A model generated the notes under the pieces. The model saw only the letters and a list, made by a program, of their open reading frames with translations, ran no database searches and was not told the origin of the DNA. Below are positions 36,336-49,123 of a DNA stretch of 64,000 nucleotides, piece after piece. The stretch is from Ailanthus altissimus (taxonomy: Eukaryota > Streptophyta > Magnoliopsida > Sapindales > Simaroubaceae). Position 1 is the first letter of the stretch. Each line of letters opens with the position of its first letter. Location: contig OX327702.1 in the NCBI GenBank assembly GCA_946807835.1, forward strand, positions 17,174,001-17,238,000, given 5' to 3'. Both the position numbers and the translations under genes were made by a program.

Positions 36336-37819
36336 TTTTATAAATAAGAACAGTTTCTTTAGTTCTTTTTTTTAACGTCATTTAGCAAGTTTAAGAGAGA
36401 GAGAATCTCTTGCAAGTTGAAGAGAGAGACTCTAGTTTAGTTGTACTTCTTCAATTCATCTTCAAAGATCTTCAAAAAAGTAAGTTGTACTTACTGCCAT
36501 TCTTTATTTTCTAGTACTTTTTTTTGGTTGCCTTGAGTGTTTTAGGAACTTCTTTTTCTTTTTAGATTTGAGTATCTTTCTGAGTTTATGTTCCTCAAAG
36601 TTTGAGTACTCAGCTTAAGTGCTTAACTTGAGTGCCATATAGTAAGTTGTTGATAGGCTATCTTGGTTTGTTTAGGTATTAAAACCATGTCTTCAATTAA
36701 TGACTCTCAGTATATATATGGTCATGAGCTCGTGATTTTAGTAGAGGTTTGGCCATTAGGAGTATCTCAGCCTAAGAAGTAGATAGCGAGTACTTGTGAG
36801 GTCAAAAGGCTTCACTTAACAATTAGAGGGCCAACCCAATAAGGGCATGCTGTAGAACCGCTCAAAGTTCTTATTGACTCTGAAGGAACTCCCAATGATG
36901 TAGTACCTATTAAGTTTCCTTGAGGGCAAGTACGAACTTTTGGCCAACTAAGTAGGCTTAAGAAAAAGAAAAAGAAGGTAGTCATTCTCTAGACTAATGA
37001 GCAGGTCCCTTTTAAGTTGTATTGTCCACCTTACCATCCCTCGAGTGTATGTAACAGGATCTCAAATGGTTGAGAGAGAGTATGAGTATTCTAGTTCACC
37101 CAGTTCAACTACATTAAGGGTGCCTTTAGAGGATAAGTATGCTAGTGCACTGCTAATCGGGAGGTGGCATTAGTTTTTTTTTTTTTTAAAGTTTAGGGTT
37201 GAGACTTTTACTTCAACCCTACTTTATATATATGCTCGCTCATCAAAATCTAGAACTATGCCAATTAATTATAAACTTAGAGAGAATGCTAGTCAGTCTA
37301 CACATAATTTGGTGAATCGGTTATAGCTAGCCCACATTTTCTGACTTTCAATGATTATATTAGTATAATACAAACATTAATTATTTGAAGGGGTATCATT
37401 ACTTTATTTTGCATATGATGGAGATAAGAGATTCGCCTTTATTCAAGATTTACCTTAAACACTTGTGGTTCTTTGCTAGTGGAGAGTGAAACCAGGAGTA
37501 TGTGAAAGTGCTTGGGCATCCATCATGTCTCAAGTTTTCTCTAGATCAGGTCCATGTTGGATCATGGTGTCTTTATGCTATATGTTTGCAAATTTTCTAT
37601 TTAATGGTTTATGACTTGATTATTTTCATTATCGCAGCAACATTTTGAATATAAAAGCCCAAGCTTAGAAAGAGAAGGATCATATCACCAAGTCTCGAAA
37701 ATAAATAGGGCCCATCAAGTAACTTCTCTTCTAAGAAAACTTAGAGAGTATTGGTCTGATTGGTAAACTACCCGAGTTGCTAAAGAAGAAAATAGGAGAA
37801 AGAGGTAATCCTCAAGTTT
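36336..37819 (+). pseudogene. Degenerate gag-like/transposon-derived coding region, 5' part
   Basis: A promoter-like TTTATAAATAAG at 36,337-36,348 is followed by a leader with a good splice donor (AAAAAAGTAAGT near 36,475) and an ATG at 36,688 (MSSINDSQYIYGHELV) whose frame soon hits stops. Later fragments (RFAFIQDLP near 37,430; LLRKLRESIGLIGKLPELL near 37,720) recall the conserved core of plant gag-like transposon proteins. The region is cut by LTR A4, and what looks like its C-terminal coiled coil lies beyond it. Assignment is tentative; no pol domain was found. Confidence 0.35.
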
Positions 37820-40197
37820 TGATAGTGCTAAATAAAAGTGTGCTAATTTACTAGGACTATGTATGTGCTATGTGTTCATTACAACAGAATTTTATGCATC
37901 TCATACACAATTTAATTACAGGAGAAACAGGAAATATAATTTCCTAGTGTAATAAACACATAATTTTAAATTTCATTACTATAATAAAATAAATAATGAT
38001 TAAGTGTTCACCTTTCAAGCCTTTAGAATTAGGGTTTGGTACTTGATTCCACCTTGAATTGCACTCAGTGGCAATTTTATTACTCAACTGAGGTGGGTTT
38101 GAGTATCTAAAATAGCAACCCAAATCTAGCAATGTATTTAACAATTAAATACTTTGATTAACTCTTAATCACTAGCTTAACACTTAAACTATTTTATTAA
38201 GCAATAAACTTATTTTTGATTATTCAACACTTGAACTACAAAAAGTAAATTACAAAGCTTCAATGACAGAACATTTGTAGAAGATAATGAATACTAAAGT
38301 GTTTCATAACACTTGGAAAACACTCTTAATTTTTCTGGTTACAACACTTGAAACAAAAACCCAAAACCCAAAATGCAAACTCTTTTCTCTTTTTTTTTTT
38401 GTAGTTAAACCAAAAGTGGAAAAATGAACCAATTTTGCTCACATTTACTTGTTTCAATTTCTCTCTAATTTTACAAGTCAAGGAGTTAGCCCTGCCATGC
38501 ATGGCCAATATTCTTTAAACCATTCATTCAAGTTTTATATTTGTTTAATCAAATTAACAAACTAAAAGGACATGTGCATGGCCGAGCCAAGACTTTAACC
38601 AATTGAAAGACATGTTTTTCATTTCATTTGTTTAATCATCAATTTTCCTCCATTTACAAAGTCAAGGACCTATCCCTACCATGCATGGCTTACAATTCCA
38701 TGGCCATTTCTTCATGTTTTAAATTAGTTTAATGAAATAAAACATGTATTAATTAATATAATAACATTGTTTGACTTTATGAATAATAATATCTAACATA
38801 TTTTAGTTTATTCAAAATAAACATGAATTACTCATTTGGACATTGCATGTAATACAAAGGCTTAATTTTGATTTCAAAGTCAAACACTGAATAGCCTATA
38901 ATGTGTCATTTGTCATAATCATATTGGTCAACAACTATTATTAACAAATTGATGTACTTAACACTTAAATCTTGATAAGTTCACATCCCAAGGGATACTG
39001 AAAAAAATGTTTGATTTGCTGGAATTTACTGAATTAAATTATTTAATCTAGTATGCTTCCCTAGTGTACAATGAGTATACTTCATATTACAGGACTCCTT
39101 AAGTTTATGCTAGATTTTTCAAATGAACTCTTTCATGAGTCCGTAATCGATGCCCTATATATATCACAGATATTACAAATCAACACATTAGACTATACAA
39201 GTTAAGGTAATAACGTATACATGTAATCCTTTCATCATCTATATCCTAGATAAGTAAAGATATAGATCACTACTATCAAATTTTTATTTGCTCATCCATG
39301 AACTTATCTCCAGACTTGTATCTCGATAAGTAATATACACAAATATTTTTACAATATTGTTTAACCTTTCGAGAAATCTCTTTCTCGATTTTATTGCTTA
39401 TGGCCATAAGACTTTCTGAGATACAATCTCAGAGCATCCAAATATATAACTCAGTCATGTGAGTTGACGGATCTCATATCTATGCACACTAGACTCTATA
39501 AGCATCGAATACATAACGACATATAGTAGTTAGACCATGAAAGGTCTCTGACATCAGTGGAACCAAGTATGGTGGATTACTCATAAGCCCATGGTGACGC
39601 TCAGGTTAAAGGACCATGAATACTACTTAACTCGAGAGGACCTACCATTGACGACTTCATAGGATGTCTATTGGAGGTCCTCATAATCTATCAGTACCCA
39701 GTCCTTACTAAGTACCCATACCCATACGAGCTTCCACTAAGCTTATGGTATGCTAAGATTAACCATCTAGACAATCTAGGCATAGACACATACGGATCTA
39801 TGTAAAAAGGGTTTCACCGATAGACCTGCATCGGTAAAATAGATTAGGAACATAGCATTTGAGAATAGATTGCATAATAACGTTTTCTAGCACCATTTGC
39901 AACTATGTTATTACTTAAATATTCTTGGGTCATTGTCACATTTCACATAAGGTGATAATTCTTTAGATTTTGCTGACTCTTATAACCTGCTAACTCTTAG
40001 CATTTATAACTCTTAATGTTCATCTAAACTACTTTAGACAAGATCTAAACTCTTTCAGATCATACAATGTCTGTAACGTTACAAGCAATTTACCATTTAA
40101 TAAATTTTATTAGCAACTTAATAAAATATCCATTGCATAAATATTAAAATAAAATATTTTTACAAAATAGGATGGTACGTAAGTACAAATCACAACA
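37820..40197 (-). mobile_element. Solo LTR A4 (family A, antisense)
   Basis: On the minus strand it begins TGTTGTGATTTGTACTTACG at 40,197, like the C1 LTRs, follows the family A core through 39,850-39,000, and ends near TGATAGTGC (plus-strand read) at about 37,820. There is no internal region, so it is a solo LTR. It splits a gag-like pseudogene. A matching TSD was not found, so the left edge is approximate. Confidence 0.75.
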
Positions 40198-41075
40198 CTT
40201 AGTCTTTTTAAAGTCAATTCTTTCATTTATTCTAATTTTCACCTCGGTTTTCTTTTCTTTCGATAGAAATTGATGACGATGAAATCATCTGAAAACATCC
40301 TCCCTCTTCTAAAACCCTTGGGTTGAGAGGATTAACCAAGAATCATCATGGGGATTCTTTTTTTACTCAAGCTACACAAGAGAGGTGCGAGCGGAGATGT
40401 TAGGGGAGGAATCGACTTTGAGAGCACTTCAGCTAATAAAGGAAAAGAGCCTTTCGAGGTCTTGGTGGATCCAATGAGTCAGCCACCTTCAATTATGATC
40501 TCGCCACCTCTTTCACAGCCCAACGATGAGGATAATAATCTCAGTCTCTTTGACCCCGAGCAAGACTATCTCTAGCATGAGTAGTTTACTGCCAAGGATA
40601 AGATGTTCATCTTTTAAGTTGTTTGATATCTCTGCTGTGAAACAGGATAAATATCGGCACATAGTGCCTTTGGTGACGAAGGCTTAGCGGGCAGTCATAG
40701 CTGCTTGTGTTGATGAAATATTAAAATACTATGCCTCTAAGTCCTTAATGCATGATATGGGATGTATTCATTCAGTAATTTTAGTTGTGAATTTTTGTTT
40801 TATCAACCTGCTCAATTATTGATTACTTACTTTTTCTTTTCTTTTCTTTTCTTTTTTATGCGGTCTTCATTCTCTCTCAGCATTGAGATGAGCTCATTGG
40901 TGTTATCAAAGATAATTAGAGTCTATAACAAGTTGAAGTCGAAGTGGCCACACTCAATGAGGCCTTGTTGGAGGCTAATAAAAAGATAAAAAAGAGAGAG
41001 CTAGGAACTCTAAAAGTATATTGGCAAGGCAAAGAAGGTTAGGTTAAAGCGTAAAATGATAAAGAAGAGGAGCCA
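40198..41075 (+). pseudogene. Degenerate gag-like coding region, 3' part
   Basis: After LTR A4 a Ser/Pro/Asp-rich stretch (open at 40,348-40,575) is followed, near 40,930, by VEVEVATLNEALLEANKKI, a heptad-patterned coiled coil as found at the C-terminus of plant gag-like transposon proteins. A TTTTC microsatellite (40,836-40,858) interrupts it. It is probably the continuation of 36,336-37,819. Frames are broken. Confidence 0.35.
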
Positions 41076-41079
41076 GGAG

Positions 41080-42485
41080 CTCCAAAAGTATAATTTGACT
41101 TAATAATTTCTCAATATAAGTATGAATATGTGGTTTTTTTATTCATATTATAGTTATTTTATAGGTTTCAATAAAATGACATAACATAAAGAGTAAAACT
41201 AAAAAAGGATAAAATGATCATTTCACAAACTTAAGCCGTGGACTAAGATCTCAAGTCACGGCTCTAGAGAAAGAATTGGAAGATGAGTTACACTTACAAA
41301 GCCGTAGTTATAGTGCTAGTCACCTCAAGGCATGACGCCAAATAAACCTAAGGCCACATGACATAGCATCAATCTTCCCAAGTTGCCACAATTTGCACTT
41401 AAGCCACATCGCCATTGAAAAATCAAGAAAATCTTATTTTTCTTGTTTTTGAAATTTGTGCTAATTAGAGCTTATAAATAAAGACTTAAAAACCGCTGTT
41501 AAAAAAGAGTGAAGAGGAAGCACGTAAGAAGAGATGGGAGACATACAAGTCAAGGAAGATTACATATATTTCTAGAGAGAAAAACTTGGAGGCTAAAACT
41601 TCTTGAAGATTCTTGAGGATTCTTGAAGGATTCTTGAAGGATTGAAATTAAAGACCATCTCCATCATAGTTTCTTCCTTTTTCCTTTTTTCTCTGTCTTG
41701 TTTTGAAAATTATATTTGTGGATATTATTTTGAACATGTTTATATTTATGAATTTCTTGATAATTTTAGTTATAGGTAAATCTATATTTGGCTAGATTTT
41801 TATTCTAAGGCTTCATTTAGCTATATTTACACAATGTTTTGAATATTTAGTTTTTTGTTAACAAAGTTTTAGTTCAATTTATTTGTGTTTCTCTATTCTT
41901 AATGCTTTTAATTTGTTGAGAAATGAATTAATTGACTTAGATTTATGGATTTAATGCTCAAAAGAGATTGATTGATTCATCAGATTTAAGAAACATAATC
42001 TTAGTTGTTGTTGAGTTCAGGAGGCCAATAGTACTTTAATGATCAATATAAAGGCTACTTAATGAATGTGTAGATAAGTAAGTGAAGTAGGGATATCAAC
42101 TTGAATATTTATGCATAGGATCTCATTTAACACTTAGGAAAGGTAATGAGATTAGTTTTAAATCCATGATTAATGAATTGAAATGGAATAGAGTGAAGTC
42201 AAGACCCTAGAATTTCTTTATTATAGAATTTTTATTTTATAAAATTGTCAAATTTAGCTATTGCTTTGTTAATCGCTTTAATTAGTTTTGCTAGTTTAAA
42301 TTTCTTTAGCTCTTGCAATTAATTCAAAACTAAACTTGCCTATATAAAATTAAGTTGTGAAAACCCATAGTACTTAGCATAAATTAAATTGATCAATCCT
42401 CAAAGATGATACCCTACTTATTACTTTATTACTTGAGCATGATCTGTATGCTTGAAATTTATGTATATATGCATATCAGCGAACA
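41080..42485 (+). mobile_element. 5' LTR of the Athila-lineage element
   Basis: From about 41,085 it matches the partial 3' LTR at 57,783-58,138 (shared TTGACTTAATAAT, AAGATCTCAAG, TAAATAGAGACTTAAA-type words). Its 3' end is GCGAACA at 42,485, six bases before the primer-binding site. The first TG-containing bases seem deleted, so the left edge is approximate. A TATA-like TTATAAATAAAG lies at about 41,471-41,482. Confidence 0.7.
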
Positions 42486-42490
42486 AGATT

Positions 42491-42510
42491 TTGGTATCGT
42501 TGCCAGGGAT
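42491..42510 (+). other. Primer-binding site of the Athila-lineage element
   Basis: TTGGTATCGTTGCCAGGGAT is a mutated form of TGGCGCCGTTGCCGGGGA, complementary to the 3' end of plant tRNA-Asp, the usual primer of Athila elements. Its place right after the LTR end supports the boundary. Confidence 0.75.
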
Positions 42511-42718
42511 TATAGTTTTTAAAATTTTGCTAATATTATGGTTAAGTACTTGATCTTAATTTAGGCATTTATTTTTTTAAAATTATTCAGAGTTTTGGTT
42601 AATTTTGTTGTTTTAAAGGTGTATGAGAATAGCTCGTAGCTTGAATTTGTTATTTATTGATCCAGAAGTAGGTAATTTATGAAGAATAAGAAGAGAAAGA
42701 AGGAATGAGGTTTAAACT

Positions 42719-44296
42719 ATGGCAGAAAGAGACAACAATCAACAACAAAGGGCATTATGGGATTATTTTAAGCCTGTTGTTAATGAAAACTATTTGAGAA
42801 TTCTGCATTAAGAAATTAATGCTAATTACTTTAAATTAAAGTCGACTCTCATTAACATGGTCCAACAAAATCAATATAAAGGATTGCCAATTGAAGACCC
42901 CAATGTCCTCATAGCTATGTTATTGGAGATTTGTGATTCCATCATGATGAAAAGTGTATCGAAAGACATCATTAAAATACGCTTATTCCTTTTCTCTCTT
43001 AGGGACAAGGTGAAGGGTTAGTTACCTTTCTCTCTTAGTTTTGCAACTCATGAGGAGTTGGCATGGTCCAACAAAATCAATATAAACATGGTCTAACAAA
43101 ATCAATATAAACATGGTCCAACAAAATCAATATAAAGGATTGCCAATTGAAGACCCCAATGTCCTCATAGCTATATTATTGAAGATTTGCGATACCATCA
43201 AAATGAATAGTATATTGAAAGACATCATTAGAATGCGCTTATTCCTTTTCTCTTTTAGGGACAAGGTGAATGGTTGGTTACCTTTTTCTCTTAGTATTGC
43301 AACTTGGGAGGAGTTGGCATAAAAGTTTCTCAAAATATTCTTTCCTTCTTTAAAAACTTCTCAACTTTGGAGTGAAATTAGGATATTCTACCAAATGGAC
43401 TTTGATCCTTTTTGTGAGGCATGAGAGCAATTCAATGATCTCATTTGGAAGTACCTTTAACATGGATACAAAGATTGGTTCCTAATCTAATTATTTTACA
43501 ATAGATGGAACGGGTAAACAAGAATGATTATTAATGCGGTAGTTAGTAGTACTTTATTATTTAAACAACTAATGAAGCGTAACTTATATTGTAAAAGATG
43601 GTGTCCAACAACTATCAATGGCCTAATGAGCAGTCTACTATAAAGAAAGCAACAGGAATTTATGAGTTTGATCTTGTAGTTTCTCTTTCAACTCAAGTCT
43701 CAGCTTTAGCAAGTCAAATTTGGTGTTAAATTCTCAAGAAACTTTATTCAGTAATGATCTGAAGGTAGTTGCTAGTGTTTCTTATACTATTGAGGGTGGT
43801 GATCTGGAGAAATTTCAATATGTAAACAACTAGAAGTTCAATTATCGGGGTAACAACATGCCAAAAAACTTGCCATTACATTATCATCTAGGACTTCTCA
43901 ACTATAAGAATTTTGCTTATGATAACATAAGACATATACTATAACCTTCACCGAAATTTAATCAACTAATAGCTAAGAAGAAGCTCTCATTGGAAGACCT
44001 ATTGAGTACTTTTATTATTGAGACAAGGGGAAGATTTAACAATAATAAGGCTTGACTTGACAATATTGAGATACATTGCACTAATATGAATGCTACAATA
44101 AAGGCTTTAGAGGTACAAATTGGTTAACTTGCTAATTCAATCAAAGGCCTATCATTTGACAAGTTTCCAAGTGACTTGAAGACTAACCCAAAAGATAATT
44201 GCAAGGTTATCACTTTTAGGAGTGGTAAGAAAGTGGAAGCTCCTAAGCTAAAGGATAGTGAAAATAAGAAAAAAGAGGTTGTAGTGGAACCATGAA
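42719..44296 (+). pseudogene. Athila-lineage gag, decayed and internally duplicated
   Basis: The capsid part is recognisable in pieces: LPFSLSIATWEELA, KFLKIFFPSLKTSQLWSEI and EQFNDLIWKYL, in the order expected for gypsy gag (about 43,270-43,460). The C-terminal end shows EVQIGQLANSI at about 44,110 and CKVITFRSGKKVEAPK at about 44,200, which in Athila precedes protease. A tandem duplication at 42,856-43,320 repeats part of the capsid with three short 25-bp-period units between. Stops are scattered, so no product is expected. Confidence 0.75.
42856..43320 (+). repeat. Tandem duplication in Athila gag with 25-bp units
   Basis: A unit of about 206 bp starting CATGGTCCAACAAAATCAAT at 42,856 recurs at 43,112 with few changes. 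Between them the first 25 bp occur twice more (43,062 and 43,087), so a short period-25 array bridges the two long copies. This points to slippage or unequal exchange after insertion. Confidence 0.85.
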
Positions 44297-44299
44297 AAG

Positions 44300-46862
44300 T
44301 GATTTTGAACCCTAATTCTATTTTTTTTCTAAATAACCCTCCTATCATTATTCCTCTATTGGCGTTTCCTCAACGATTTCAAAAGAAGAAGTTAGAAACA
44401 CAATTCTTCAAATTCCTTATGATTTTAAAAAAGATTCACATAAACATTCATTTTACAGATGCTTTAGAACAAATGGTAAATTATGTCAAGTTTACGAAAG
44501 AGGTAATGTCAAAGAAAAGAAGTTTAAAGGATTATGAAATAGTGAAGCTTATGAAGGAATGTAATGCAATTCCTTAATGAAAGTTGCAACAAAAGTTGAA
44601 AGATCTTTGGAATTTCACAATCCTGTGCACATAGGTGATTCAATGTTTGAAAGTCCTTATGTTACCTTAGTGCTAGCATTAATCTCATGCCTTTATATAT
44701 TTTTTGGTAGCTGAATTTGGAGAGGTCAAGCCTACTACCATTTATTTGCAAATGATGCACTGATCTCTTACTTATTTGAAGGGTGTCATTTAGGATGCCT
44801 TGGTTAAGGTTGATAAGTTCATCATCCCGATGGATTTTATTATTCTTGATATAAAGTAAGACTGGGAGATTCGGATAATTCTTAGTCGACCATTTTTAGT
44901 TATTAGATAACTCTCATCGATGTCTATAATAGAAATTTAGCACCATGAATGAATGGTGAAGAAGTAAAGTTTAACATCTCCTATACCATGCAATATTCAA
45001 ATGAGGTATAATCTTGCAACTACATTAATGTTATTCGTGATTGTGTTCGAAAGATTGCACCTTAGGTTTTCTTTGGTGATCCTTTGGAATATTATCTTGT
45101 GAGCTTTATATTTTGGAAGGATACACTTCCCATAGAATTTGGTGATGCTTGTTATAATGTGTATAAAGACTATGTAGATTGTGTGCTAGTTCTCGAGTAT
45201 TTTTCTTTTAAGACAAATTCTAGTGGTGTTAGATGTTCTTCAACCGGTGTTTACTAATAAAGATTCTAAAGTTTCAGGGAAAACATCTAGTGCTTTGCAA
45301 GATGGGTCAATCTTGAAACAATTTCCTGACCATCTTCGCTATACTTTCTTGGTGGTTTCTACTCTTCTGATTATTATTTTAACATCTTTGAGTCAACAAG
45401 AGAAAGATAGGTTGCATGGTGTTTTAAGGAAGCACAAGAGTGTATTAGGTTGGTTCATCTCTAATATAAAAAGGATTAGTCTTATAATATGTATATATAA
45501 AATCTTGATGGAGGAGACTTATAAGCCATCCATTGAACATTAAGAAAGATTAAATTTAACTATAAAAGAAGTTATGAGAGATAAAGTGTTGAAGCTACTT
45601 AATATCAAGACCATTTATGCCATCTTTGATAGTTCTTGGTTGAGTCCGGTCTAAGTGGTACAGAAGAAGGGAAGCATGATGGTTGTTAAGAATAGATGAA
45701 TAAGATTATTCCTCCTAGGACAATCATAGGATGATGTGTTTGCATTGACTAAAGGAAGTTGAACAAAGCTACTTGGAAGGACCAATTCCCGCTCCCATTC
45801 ATTGATCAAATATTGGATTGATTGACAGGTTATGACTACTATTGTTTCCTAGATGTCTATTTTAGATAAAACCAAATTATGTTCATGCTCAAAGACCAAA
45901 AGAAAATACCCTTTACATATCGGTATGGTGTGTTTGTTTTTAGAAGAATGCTCTTTGATTTATGCAATGCTCCTGCTACTTTCTAAAGATGTATGATGGC
46001 TATTTTTTTCCGACATGGTTAAGGAGATAATAGAGGTTTTTATGGATGATTTTTTTGGTTCAACCTTTGATCATTGCCTTCGTAATCTATCTTTTATATT
46101 GCAACAATGAGAAGAGAAGAATCTTATTCTAAATTGGGAAAAATGCCATTTCATGGTCAATAAGGGGATTGTTTTTGGCTATATGGTGTCATCTAATTAT
46201 ATTGAAGTGGACTAAGTTAAGATTTCAGTTATAAAGAAACTTCCTCCATAGCAAATGGCAAAGAGGTTCAGAGTTTTCTAGGCCATATTGGTTTTTATCA
46301 GAAATTCACAAAGGATTTCTTAAAGGTTGCAAAACCTTTATGTAATTTACTTGAGAAGGGTGCTCCATTTAATCTTTAATGATACTTATTTTAAGGCCTT
46401 TAATGTGATCAAGGAGAAGTTAATCTTGGGTTCAATTATGGTTGCACCTAATTGGAATGATCGGTTTGAGATCATGTGTGATGCTAGTGACCACACGGTT
46501 GGAGCGATTCTTGGCAAAAAAAAAAGACAAGATTTTTCAGCTCATCTAATATGCGAGTCAAACTCTTTATGATACATAAGAAAAGTACACCACTACCAAA
46601 AAGGAGATGTTGATGGTAGTTTTTGCTTGTGACAAGTTTGGTCACACATCATTGGGTGTAAGGTGATTGTCTATATGGACCATGTAACTATCCAGTACTT
46701 GTTTCTGAAAAGGGATGCCAAGCCACGCTTGATTCAGTGGATTCTTTTACTTTAAGAGTTTGATATGAAGATTTGTGACAAGAAGGAAAGTGAGAATATT
46801 ATTGTGGATCAGCTCTCAAAACTTGAGATGGAAGATATAAGTAATAGTTCATACATCTAAGA
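44300..46862 (+). pseudogene. Athila-lineage protease, reverse transcriptase and RNase H
   Basis: A pre-RT open stretch at 45,223-45,543 includes SQQEKDRLHGVLRKHKSVLGW, as expected before gypsy RT. RT pieces follow, and the active site at 46,039-46,050 reads FMDD, so both catalytic Asp residues are kept, unlike the other RTs in the window. GSTFDHCLRNLSFILQQ, NLILNWEKCHFMV and GIVFGYMVSSNYIEVD follow in order. RNase H lies at about 46,450-46,850 with FEIMCDASDHTVGAILG (first Asp) and [13 protein letters not shown]. Stops at several Trp and Gln positions and small frameshifts show it is dead. Confidence 0.85.
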
Positions 46863-46979
46863 AGTCTTTCTAGATGAGTAACTTTTTGATGATGAGGTAA
46901 AGCTTTCTTTATTTGCTGATATTTTTATTTTCATTGCTAGCAAAGTGTTATCTCTAGACTCGTCTTACAATTAAAAGAA

Positions 46980-47910
46980 GAGATTTTCCTATGATGTGAA
47001 AAATCATTTTTGGGATGACTCTATATTGTTCAAGAAATGCTATGATCAAATAATTTTGAGATGTGTTTCCAAAGAAGAAATCCAAGATGTTCCTAATCAT
47101 TGTCATGCATTACCTTATGAGGGCATTTTAGAGCAACTCGAACCGCCATGAAAGTCCTGCAATTGGGCTTTTATTGGCCTTCTCTTTTTTAAAATAGCTA
47201 TGCTTTTGTTAAGTTGTTTTGCAATTGTTATCAATGTGTGGGTAACATTTATGGCGTCACAAGTTGCCTTTGACAAACATTGTAGAAGTTAAAATCTTTA
47301 ATGTGTGGGGCATTGACATTATTAAGCCATTTCCTCATTTATATGACCAAGAATATATCTTGTTGGTATTTAATTATGTTTTTGAATGGGTGAAAGCTAT
47401 TGCCACAAAAGTAGTATTGAAAATCTTGCATCAGAACATTTTCACTAGGTTCGATACTCCTCAAGCCATAACTAATGATGAAGGGAATTGTTTTTAAGAA
47501 GCTATTCAAGGCTCTTTTAGCCAAATATAAAGTAAGACACATGGTGGCACTCATTTACCATCCTCAAACTAAAGGCCAGGTAGAAATTTCTAACTAGGAT
47601 GTCAAGCAAAACTTAGAGATGAGTTTGCAAACTATGCAGGGATTGGGCCATAAAGCTTGATGATGCCTTATGAGTGTATAAGACAGTTTTTCCTTACCTA
47701 TTGGTGTTTAAGAAAGCTTTTCATTTGTTGGTCGAGTTGGAGCACCTTACATTTTGTTCTATCAAGAAGTTAAACTTTGATTTGAAGTCCTTCAAAGAGC
47801 AATGCTTGTTGCAACTTAATGAGTTAAAAAAATTCTGCAATGATGCCTATGAGGATGGTCAAAAATATAAAGAGCACAATAAAAAATGCATGACAAATAA
47901 ATTTTAAACT
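46980..47910 (+). pseudogene. Athila-lineage integrase
   Basis: The zinc-finger part appears as HCHALPYEG (about 47,100), and the Cys pair follows near 47,215. The core starts in the open stretch 47,264-47,497 with MPLTNIVEVKIFNVWGIDII (first Asp), then FTRFDTPQAITNDEG (second Asp). Decayed remains of the third acidic region and of LVELEHL, KKLNFDLKSF and LLQLNELKKF, followed by YEDGQKYKE (47,674-47,907), complete the C-terminal part. Stops and shifts break it into at least three frames. Confidence 0.85.
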
Positions 47911-48780
47911 ATTAGTTCCTTTCAGGTCAACAAGTGCTCATCTTCAACTCTCATTTGAGGTTTTTTTTCTCGAAAAAGTTGAAATCAAGATGGTTAGGGC
48001 TATTCAAAGTCAAGAAAATATTTTTGTTTGGCATAGTTGAGTTGTAAGGTGATGATGGGAGATTGTTCCATGTTAATGGACAAAGGCTTGAGCACTACTT
48101 TGGTAAAGAAAAATGAAAAGTGGCAAGTGTTCTGTTGGAGGAACCTAATTAAGCAATGCATGGCCGAGTCCAGCTAGAGATATTAAATCAAGCACTTCTT
48201 GGGAGGCAATTCAAGTAATGTAAATTTCTTTCTTTTATATAAGAGAAGGGAAGTTAGCGCAGCGGTACCAAAACATCATATTTGCACTTGTCAACCCTAA
48301 ACACTCATCACACTCTTAAAACCCTAAACACCTAATCTCTCAAATCCTCAAAACCCATAATCCTATACTTAAATTCCATATAAATCGAAGCCAACCAAAC
48401 ACCTTAAACACTAAATTAACCAAAATTTCCACATTAAACAACTTTAAATTTAAAGAACAAGGCTTAAAATTAAGGAATTCAAAATTGAAGTTTGGGGGTA
48501 CCACTTGATTCTTGCACTTGAGCTATTGTTAATTCATCATTCTTTACAAGATTTATACACATTAGTGCCAAAGTTACTAGTGAATTGTTGAGATAGGATT
48601 TTAGAATTAAAAATTTGGTGGAGTTAATTATGAAGTATAGTGTATTGATTTATGAAGTATGGTGGAGTGAATTATATAGTGTGGTGGATTAATTGTGAAG
48701 TATGGTAAGTTGAATTTGAGTTGAATTGAAGTCTTAAGGTTGGAGCCTAAGCAACTATTTTTTTATACTGAAGTATAAAA
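47911..48780 (+). other. Athila spacer between integrase and extra ORF
   Basis: It begins with the end of pol (VNGQRLEHYFG near 48,073). AT-rich spacer follows, with CCCTAAAC words at about 48,294 and 48,322 and TTTGGGGGTACC near 48,491. No further coding frame was seen. Confidence 0.55.
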
Positions 48781-49123
48781 TTGCTAGTAAATTTAATCTT
48801 TGTTAAATTAATAGTTGAGTATGGCATTAAAATGATCGAAACCATACATTTAGCGGCATCCAGTTTTGGTAAGCATAGACTCATGTCTGAAAGTGCCTTT
48901 GAACGGTATAGACATCCTATTGAAAAGATAGCTATCATCATAGAAAGGGGTTTTGATGTACAGATGAGAAATTCTCGAGTTTCACTCAGATAATCAGAGC
49001 AAAAGTAGGAAAAGTTATATCTGCAACCAAAAGTGTTTGTGGTTACCTTTGTGCGCGAATTTTATGTCAATGCACTAGAACACCGAAACCTAAAAGTTAA
49101 GATTTAGGGTAAAGTGGTTGGTG
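48781..49123 (+). pseudogene. Athila extra ORF (plant transposon protein), first part
   Basis: An open stretch at 48,781-48,993 includes SESAFERYRHPIEK and IERGFDV, and after a stop VFVVTFVREFYVNAL. This pattern (F.RY, then ERGFD, then V.EFYAN) is the conserved block of the additional protein found downstream of pol in Athila elements, of unknown function. The reading continues to 49,123, where antisense LTR D2 is inserted, and picks up at 53,147. Confidence 0.6.

Noticed and set aside
48290..48335. CCCTAAAC words suggesting telomeric repeats
   Set aside because: Only two separated words, no tandem array; they lie in the Athila spacer.
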